Of a stretch of DNA of 64,000 nt, positions 56,861 to 64,000 are shown piece after piece. A program made the translations under genes and the position numbers. Position 1 is the stretch's first letter; each line of letters starts with the position of its first letter. The notes beneath the pieces are model-generated. The model saw only the letters and a program-made list of their open reading frames with translations. It was not told the origin of the DNA and ran no database searches. Origin of the DNA: Tanypteryx hageni (lineage: Eukaryota > Arthropoda > Insecta > Odonata > Petaluridae); contig CM054113.1 in the NCBI GenBank assembly GCA_028673005.1, positions 204,343,504 through 204,407,503 on the forward strand, given 5' to 3'.

Positions 56861-57477
56861 TAAAGAGAAATGTATTCACAGATAATTAAGAGAGAAGTAG
56901 GGAAGAGAAAGGATGTAAGAGTAGAATCAAAAGGAAGCTAAGGATGGAGATATAAGCAAGAGAAAATTCTGGCTGTTCTGCAAAGTATGCATCAAAATTT
57001 GAGAAGCGGAAAATAGGATATGCAAAGGGGGGATCCAGGAGACCGATTGAGGAAACAATTTTGAGGAATGATCCAGAAGAGTGAAAAAGCGAGAAAGCGT
57101 CGAACTGAATTCACTAATGGTGCAAATTAGGTACTCAATCAAGCGTTTCCAGAGAAAGATTGAAAGAGAGGAAACTTAGTGCGTTGTTTTTTAGCGCAAA
57201 TGATTCGGCGTAAAGGGTATTGAGCTTTGGAGTCAACCTAATCAATTGGTTGTTAAAGTGGCTCCTCTAAATGTAAAACGGTCGAGTAAAACCGCTGCTA
57301 TTATTGTTTACAGGGCAATCTCCCTCAGAGGTAATTCAATGAGCGTTAATTGCTTTATGTAACCCAATCTTGTTTATTCGACTGATGTATGCCTACATTA
57401 ATACAGTACAGTACAATAAATAATTATAATTATTTATTTGATTCCATCTACGAGTTCCATGATTCATTTTTTAAATA
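56861..57477. other. Purine-leaning then AT-rich, nothing recognised
   Basis: No gene or bounded repeat. Confidence 0.45.
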
Positions 57478-58036
57478 CAGTAATTATACGCCAGTTGACC
57501 CCTCGTTATACGCCATTTCGCATATACGTCGAAAATGACTTTAGGAATATTTTTCGTTATAAGTTGCGTAGCTTCGCATATATGGCGTTTGTTGGAAGTC
57601 AAAGGCGAAATTTAAAAAAATTCCGATTGCAATATAAAAAATGTTACTATAATTTGAAATCCCTTTATATTTCATGTATATATGTGTATATATATATATA
57701 TATAATTTCATTTGACTACCCCATATGGGATCGCACAATGTATCCATGCACTGACGAATAGTGGTCGCAATACATATTATGCAGTGGTTCCAACATGGGA
57801 ATCTTTTTATGCGTATTGATTTTGTTTATTTTATTTTATCAGCATATCTTTTACATATTATATTTTATGTACTGTATTATCGTGAATTATTTGCAGTATA
57901 AATGGTACAATGTGTCACAAAATGTCTGTCAGAAACGTAATCTCTACTTTTATCATTATAAATACGGGAAAAAATGTTTTGTTGTACGTCGCAGTTTTCA
58001 GGAAGGAATCTCCGAATTATAACGGGGACTTACTTG
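57478..58036. mobile_element. Possible pogo/Tigger-type MITE, TA-flanked
   Basis: The left end CAGTAATTATACGCCAGTTG then ACCCCTCGTTATACG, and the right end (reverse complement CAAGTAAGTCCCCGTTATAA) resemble each other and the CCTCGTTATACG-type ends of pogo/Tigger elements. TA dinucleotides lie immediately outside (57476-57477, 58037-58038). The terminal match is imperfect and there is no coding frame, so the call is tentative. A (TA)n run lies inside at 57684-57703. Confidence 0.35.
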
Positions 58037-59859
58037 TACTTATGCTATAATTCTACCAAATTGGTTTTTATTTCTTTTTAAAACGCATGAAACATCTTTC
58101 TCTTGCATATTTTTCCTTAGAAAGATTTGAAATAATAGTAAATGGATAGTAATCTACGAAAAATGTTTTCATTCAAATGCATTACTCTATTTATGGAAGA
58201 GAGGCTATTGGTATTGGAAGACGCAATAACACCTATAGTTTAATAACACCTATAGTTTATGTCCTTACAAGGAATCGTATTAACCCTTCCCCAGTGATTC
58301 AGGCTTGCCCTTCCCAAAGAATTAATTAGTTTTAAAACTCCAACAGCATCGGCCTAGTGATTCCATTACGTGAGTCGAGAAAAATCAAAGCAGGCTACGT
58401 GCCGATACCGAACTTGTTTCCCGATGTTGGATACAAGCCAACGAACAAAATAGTTTAGGGCTAAAGTGGAGATCGATGCCCAATGGGGCATGATATTGGA
58501 AGGGGAGTGGTATGGGATTAAGCAAGGCATCGATATGAGGAAAAAGAAAGATACGCAAGAAAGGGAAGGCAGACAAAAAATAGAGTCGGTGCGCAATGTC
58601 TATCCTTCCAATTCGCTCAGACTATCTCGCAAATTATAAGCTCCAAAGGAAATTGGATAAGGTCCCGATATACTACATTAATTTAGAGAGATTAATAAAT
58701 CGAAAAAAAAGAACATTGACGCCATCAAATTTAATATATTTCTCTTTGTCCATCAGAAACGTTTTACGTTTTTATCTTGAAAAAGTACGAATTTCCTGTT
58801 TTTTGCGAGAAGTTATAAATAAAAATCCATTAAAAATGTAAGATACGAATCGGAATGAATAAAATCAATATAATCGGTGAGGTTCATTTCGACTCCGTTG
58901 AGTTGTCTCGCGTTCGTTATAAACAAAGATAAAGACAAATTCTGTCCTGATAATATTCGTATTTTTTGGACCATGCAGACACCTATAAGTCAGTATAGTT
59001 TATCTTTTTCAATTAGGTCTGACTGTGCTACAATGCATCGATGTTGTAAATATGATGGCATATATTTCCTACACTTACAATCAAAGTTTAGGTGCTGGCT
59101 AAATTTAAATACATAAAGAGAAATATTTAGCAAAAACGGCCGTGATTTATGATTATAACAATTCATGAGGAAGGTTACAGAGTTTTTTTTCCAATCGAGA
59201 GGAATGTTATGGCTCGTATTTTGTAAAATAAAATAACAAAAATTATTAATCATATTTTATACGGGTTGTAGTGTAGTGCAAGCGCTTAAAAAATCACCAT
59301 ACATCAACCTGTTAACTCGTAACCAACGCGATAGCATTTGAACTACCCATTTAAATAAGATAATAGTTTTCATTTACTGCGAAATTAAGGCATCTATCTC
59401 TTCTCTAAATTCTTTGGCAATCGGCTCGCGTCCATGTTTTTGAATTTCAAACTTAATGGTTCCGACTGCCCTTTTTAAGCAATAACTATAACCATCATTA
59501 GACAATAGCCTATATGTTATACTAAAAGTTATGTAAAAATTAGGATATTTTGTGTATTAGGCGTCATTACCCGTGCCTTTTAGTACGTATCCGGATAAAA
59601 AAAATAATTCGAAATTGTTACGTCATCATATGTATAAGTCGTTGGAAGAAAACAAATGAATTATAACGCAGTCTAATTGTAAGCATTAAATCAATGCTCT
59701 TGAAGTATGGAAAATCAATTTCCATTGAAAGGCATTGGAGTCGTTGCTATGGTAGTTAATATTTTTCATTGTTGAAAACCGAAAAAAGTCTCATAATGTT
59801 ATGATTAAAAACAACTTTTTACACAAATTCAGCATGGATTTTAATTTTGCCTTCAAGAA
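58037..59859. other. Non-coding; 18-bp direct repeat at 58226-58261
   Basis: AATAACACCTATAGTTTA occurs twice in tandem near 58226-58261. Frames at 58596-58841 and 58877-59116 have no recognisable domain. Confidence 0.5.
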
Positions 59860-60175
59860 AAATAAACTTTATTCTTTTTGCCACAGTGTGATGCATGTCC
59901 CAACTTTGTATCTTAATTTTAAATAATTTAAAAAAGCTATTTTATATAGCCCTGCACAGTTTTCAATACTTTTCTTATGGGTGTTTAAAATTGGAATTTG
60001 GGGTCAAAAACTTCCCCTAAATATATCATTTTCTGGAATTTCGGATTTTTTCCAGAGGTTGTATCCAATGACCTAACTTAATGCCAAATCTCAGCTCTGT
60101 AGCACTTCTAGAAGTACCTTAGGTTTTATATGATGTGTGTGTGTGCATGCGTGTGTAAGAAGCAGCTATTTATAA
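59860..60175 (+). repeat. Diverged relative of the 24-kb repeat
   Basis: AATGCCAAATCTCAGCTCTG followed by TAGCACTTCTAGAAGTACCT, together with the preceding CTTTTCTTATGG..GGGGTC block, parallels 24150-24325. There, GCCAAATTTCAG..CTTCTAGAAGTACCTAAG follows CTTTTCTTACGGGG. A GTGTGTGTG run follows here where GTGAGTGAGTGAGTG follows in the other copy. Confidence 0.65.
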
Positions 60176-60847
60176 TGATTATAAATAGCATATTAGCATC
60201 TCGCATGTAAAAAATATTACATTTATAACTAGGCCAGAAGACAAAATTTCTCCAGATTTACGTAAGAAGACGAGACGACAGTCAGAAATGATATTAAGCA
60301 CGTTTTTAACAGCTTGCGTATAATATAACATCGTCTTACCTATCAAAACAGATAAATGTGACACGCGAGAGAGGAGATTCACGATGCAAGGCAAAAATTC
60401 CCAGATTATAACGTATAAATACCTCTTTTACAAATGGTAGTACTAACTAAGAGAGCGAGTAACTACGGTAAGGTTTCAATCATTACACAGACTCTTAACT
60501 ATTTGACATAAAAATGGAGCGAGACAGACGAAGACGCATAAAAAAGCCCAGAATTGCTTCCATTTTACCCAAAAACAAAAAGAAAAAATCCATACATTGA
60601 GCTGCAACTTTAAAAGGCACTCGCGACGATAAAACGCCGAAATAAAATCGCAGATGACAAGCGGCTTCCCGAGGAAAAAAGTACGAAACGATATCCAAGT
60701 TTGGCCAATTTCACGACCATATATTGAAGAAAAAAAAACGGTAATATAAGTGGCAAAAATAAGACCCCGTAGCGGAGAGAATGGGAAAAACTAGGAGAGG
60801 GATAGAAAAAAGTAAAAAATATAGCACGAAAAAGTCCCTTTCTTTTC
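60176..60847. other. Non-coding, nothing recognised
   Basis: Mixed sequence. Frames here are extensions of the adjacent C/T tract. Confidence 0.45.
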
Positions 60848-60998
60848 TCTCTCTCTCTCTCTCTCCCTCTCCCTCCCTCTCCCCCCCTCCCCCTCTCTCC
60901 CCCTCTCCCCCTCTCCCTCCCTCCCTCCCTCCCTCCCTCCCTCCCTCCCTCCCTCCCTCCCTCCCTCCCTCCCTCCCTCCCTCCCTCCCTCCCTCCCT

Positions 60999-61039
<41 letters not shown>

Positions 61040-61071
61040 TTCTCCCTCTCCCTCTCTCTCCCCCTCCCTTT

Positions 61072-61102
<31 letters not shown>

Positions 61103-61104
61103 CC
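60848..61104 (-). repeat. (CT)n/(CCCT)n pyrimidine tract
   Basis: A (CT)n start, CCCCCTCCCCCTCTCC blocks, then about 21 uninterrupted CCCT units (about 60918-61002), (CT)n again and mixed CCCTCT. Essentially pure pyrimidine for over 250 bases. The G-rich complement GGGA repeats could form triplex or quadruplex structures. All frames through it (R/E/G or S/L/P repeats) are artefacts. Confidence 0.95.
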
Positions 61105-64000
61105 ATGCGGCGTCACTCAAAACTTCCTCACTTGAATAAGGATACCTCTTCGCACCTCTTGGAGCGAAAACAGAGCTCAAGAGGAATGGAGGAGAGGAAA
61201 GGGAGAGAGATAGCGTGCGTGTGGGAAGAAAGGGAGGATACGATGATAAAGAGGGAGTAAAATTCGATTGAATCTAAACGAAAATTAACATAGACGCGGG
61301 TCGAATTTCACTTGGATTATTCGATTCCAAAACATTTTAGTTAAAGAAGCGACGTTTGTCGATAACTCTTTCTTGCGCCATGGCCTAATTTTGGCCTTTG
61401 TTCGTAAATACTTCTATTATTTTTATCGGGTACTTTTAAAAAAAACTTCAGTGTTCAGTTGCAAGAGGTAGTTTTGCTGCTGAGAAGTGATGTACCGGCT
61501 ACAGTTTCAGGAGAGGATAGGATTTGGTGAGTATCCTTAATTGCACTCGGCATGATTGGCAAATGGCAAGGAATTAAACGGCGGGGTTCGATGAAGAAAT
61601 GCAATAAGTGCAACGGATGCAACACACGAATACCTGGAAGAGGATTCTTTAGGACGAGGTGTAAAATAAATCACTGTGTCATGTCGTTGGGTTCGGACAA
61701 ACTTAAATTATGATTAAAAACTTAACTGTGTGAAATAAAGCGCTAAATATACATATTAAAATTTGAACCGAATCGTTGTTCATTAAACAGATAATTTTCT
61801 TAATAAAACAGCTCATCCACTCCATATTTTGAAAGGATACCACGTAGCTACGAAAATTTAAATATACACCTCAGCCTCTTAATTAGATCAAGCATTTTTT
61901 CATGCAATATTTTGTATTTATAATAATTTCTATAAATGACAATTGATAACGCACCAGAAATATTTTAAAGTAAAGAGTGGCTATTTATCTTCGTTTCTTT
62001 TCATAAATTTCGAAAAATAAAATGCTCATAGTATATTAGGTTTAAACTTTCATTATAATGATCCTTACATGTTCGAGACAGGCACTGCTAAAAATAAATA
62101 ACATGTCGATGAATGTGTCTAATATCCTTTACATGAACCGGTACGAGAAACAAATTTAATAACTTGCGCAAAAAATTCAAGTTACGAGACATTTCATTAT
62201 TTTAGCACTAAATGATTTAGCAGTAGCAATAGCTCATAATTCTTAATTGCGAATTAAGTTCACGGCTTGCATCAAATTAATTAACTTACACTGCCGTGCA
62301 AAAAGGTGAATGAACTACATGTGCGCGAATATTAACGACTGATGCCCTTGGGAAAATGTAAACATCCTTCTTTCAAATATTGAGAGATGTTAGGAAAATT
62401 TTTCCCTTTGTTAACACCAATATTACGGATAATTGTTAACAGCACCGTTACTTCAGTACTTGGAATTTAATTTTGAAAATAAATTTTTAATTGGAAAATT
62501 TTCTGCATTACCTATAGGCATAAAAAAATAATTATCGAATTCTTTTTTCTTTACTCCAAACCGATCCTTAAAAAAAATTGGCTACATGGAGACGCTTGGC
62601 ATACCTCCATCGGAAAGTATTTATTTAACAATCACGACGAGTCATAGAACACGCAAAATAGAACAAATATGCATCACGATGGAAAAATTGTTTATGCAAC
62701 CATTTCGTTGGCGTTTTCCCGTAATTTGCGAGAGGGATACGGTTGAGGAGAGGGCGGAAAAATAGAGCGGCGAGGTAAGCAGGGAAAGTACAAGAAGGAA
62801 GTTTTCAAGGGGGAGGGAAGGATGGGGGAGTTCCCAGAGGTAGGGAAGAGTGGCCCTGATGTAAAGAGGCGATACGTCACGCGCCCAATGACTTGGCTGG
62901 CGCGAGGAGGAAGTCAATTACTCCGCCTGCTATCGACAGAATATCCCGAGCCAAGCGATGAAACAGCGCTTTTTTAAACGATATGCATCATTTTTATGGC
63001 CATGCCTCCATAGTTATTTGACGTATTTGGTTTAATCGTTATTCTTAAAGGTCTCTTTCTCTCTCCTCTCATTAAATATTCCATCAGATCGAATCGCGGG
63101 TGTACGGCGATGGCTGGGGTTCATTCTAGAGGGCGTTTTAAGCCACGGAAAATAGTCCGGGACACGGGGATTACGGGTTTAAGTAGTCTGTTTCAGGACA
63201 AAACGAAGTGGCGATAGGGGAGAGAAATGCGACTGGATAGACACGAAACCAACGGCCATTTTATGTATCCGGACTTTTCCGAGACCCCAGAAGAAAGGTT
63301 TTGAACGTTGGAAATAACATTTTTTCTGTAAACAGCTCATAAGAAATTCGTTCCTTTAATAAAAAACACTCGCCGTGAGGCGAATATCTAAAGCGTTATC
63401 TTTTAGTTGTTGAACTGCTTGGGAAAATGAGATATCAATGGCATCATCATCGTTTTGTCTGTTTACATTTAAAAAAGGGTGGGGGAGACTATAATTTTGG
63501 CACAACGCTCGCTCGATACTAGCCAATCTTGGAGAGTTTATACATAAATTAAGACCTTTGTTTTTTCTTTAATCTCTGGAATTGTCAAGTTCGTTGTGCT
63601 CTCAATAGCCAGTACCGATATATCAATATAACGGATACAGTTTTGCATGTGCGTACTTTACTTAAAAGGATATTTTCTTCCCATGTTCTAATACAAAATA
63701 AAATTCGTCGTATTATTTTTGAAAGAGTAAAAAAAATAATTAGAGCATCCATTCAAAGGCTTTGATTAGGCAAATAATTAACAAGCTCTCGTTATGGCTG
63801 AAATAAAATTAAAAACCGTCTCTCCAATGGGCATAAGAAGGTCGAGAAGCCAGATGGGTGTTACTGTTACAAAACGGCCGTAATCTACGATTTTTTTAAA
63901 CCTTCTATACGTGGATCACCTCTGACGGAAGCTGCTTTGTAACTGAAATGTATATTTGCTTTTCCCAGCCTTTCCATCGATAATGGAGAAACATAATTTT
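61105..64000. other. Non-coding; purine patch at 62740-62860
   Basis: AT-rich with a purine-biased patch at about 62740-62860. The R/G/E-rich and S/L-rich frames around 62642-62917 reflect composition. No gene, RNA or bounded mobile element recognised to the window end. Confidence 0.5.

Noticed and set aside
60610..61260. Overlapping frames of 129-168 residues on both strands
   Set aside because: Translations of the CT/CCCT tract in every phase (GREGGREGG, PPSLPPSL); mutually exclusive artefacts.

Overview
This is eukaryotic, most likely arthropod (probably insect) nuclear DNA. It is AT-rich without obvious CpG depletion, and it is dominated by transposon remnants, simple repeats and strand-asymmetric purine/pyrimidine tracts. 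CpG-rich, GA-tract-rich intergenic DNA would suit Hymenoptera, but nothing here fixes the order. I found no intact host protein-coding gene, no rRNA and no convincing functional tRNA in 64 kb. The window therefore looks like intergenic or long-intron DNA, and every recognisable coding stretch belongs to a decayed transposase.

Layout, 1-14 kb: a long purine tract (195-1058), a compound microsatellite (1815-1916), a second purine tract (4917-5350), and a cluster of hAT-type non-autonomous elements with a Tigger-like fragment (6.0-7.2 kb). After these comes a possible 4.9 kb transposon (about 7295-12170). Its inverted ends are built from 16-bp tandem repeats, the copies are flanked by the same GAATCCCA, and it hosts a SINE and another repeat family. 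14-17 kb: a pogo-like element with psq/Tc5-type helix-turn-helix coding remnants, split by a PIF/Harbinger element with TTA duplication.

20-27 kb: a 302-bp hAT MITE with a perfect 8-bp duplication, a second and partly tandem copy of the 9.4 kb repeat in inverse orientation (22.0-22.6 kb), and a three-copy inverted/tandem repeat cluster (24.3-26.3 kb) with about 590-bp arms. 27-48 kb: sparse unique DNA, pyrimidine/purine tracts, microsatellites, a 21-bp (7-codon) tandem repeat, four more hAT MITEs (36.1, 38.5, 41.0 and 47.7 kb), and two possible Helitron 3' ends.

49-64 kb: a decayed, internally deleted hAT element with CGGBP1-like/DUF659-type transposase remnants (49038-50531, 8-bp duplication), itself hit by a tRNA-derived SINE with its own 10-bp duplication. 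A further SINE lies at 53.7 kb, an extreme GA minisatellite at 56.2 kb, a possible pogo/Tigger MITE at 57.5 kb, a lone relative of the 24 kb repeat at 59.9 kb, and a CT/CCCT tract at 60.8 kb.

The best-supported results are the elements bounded by inverted ends plus target-site duplications. The most unusual are the 4.9 kb element with tandem-repeat termini and the 24-26 kb inverted repeat. All comparisons were made by eye within the window; no database search was possible.
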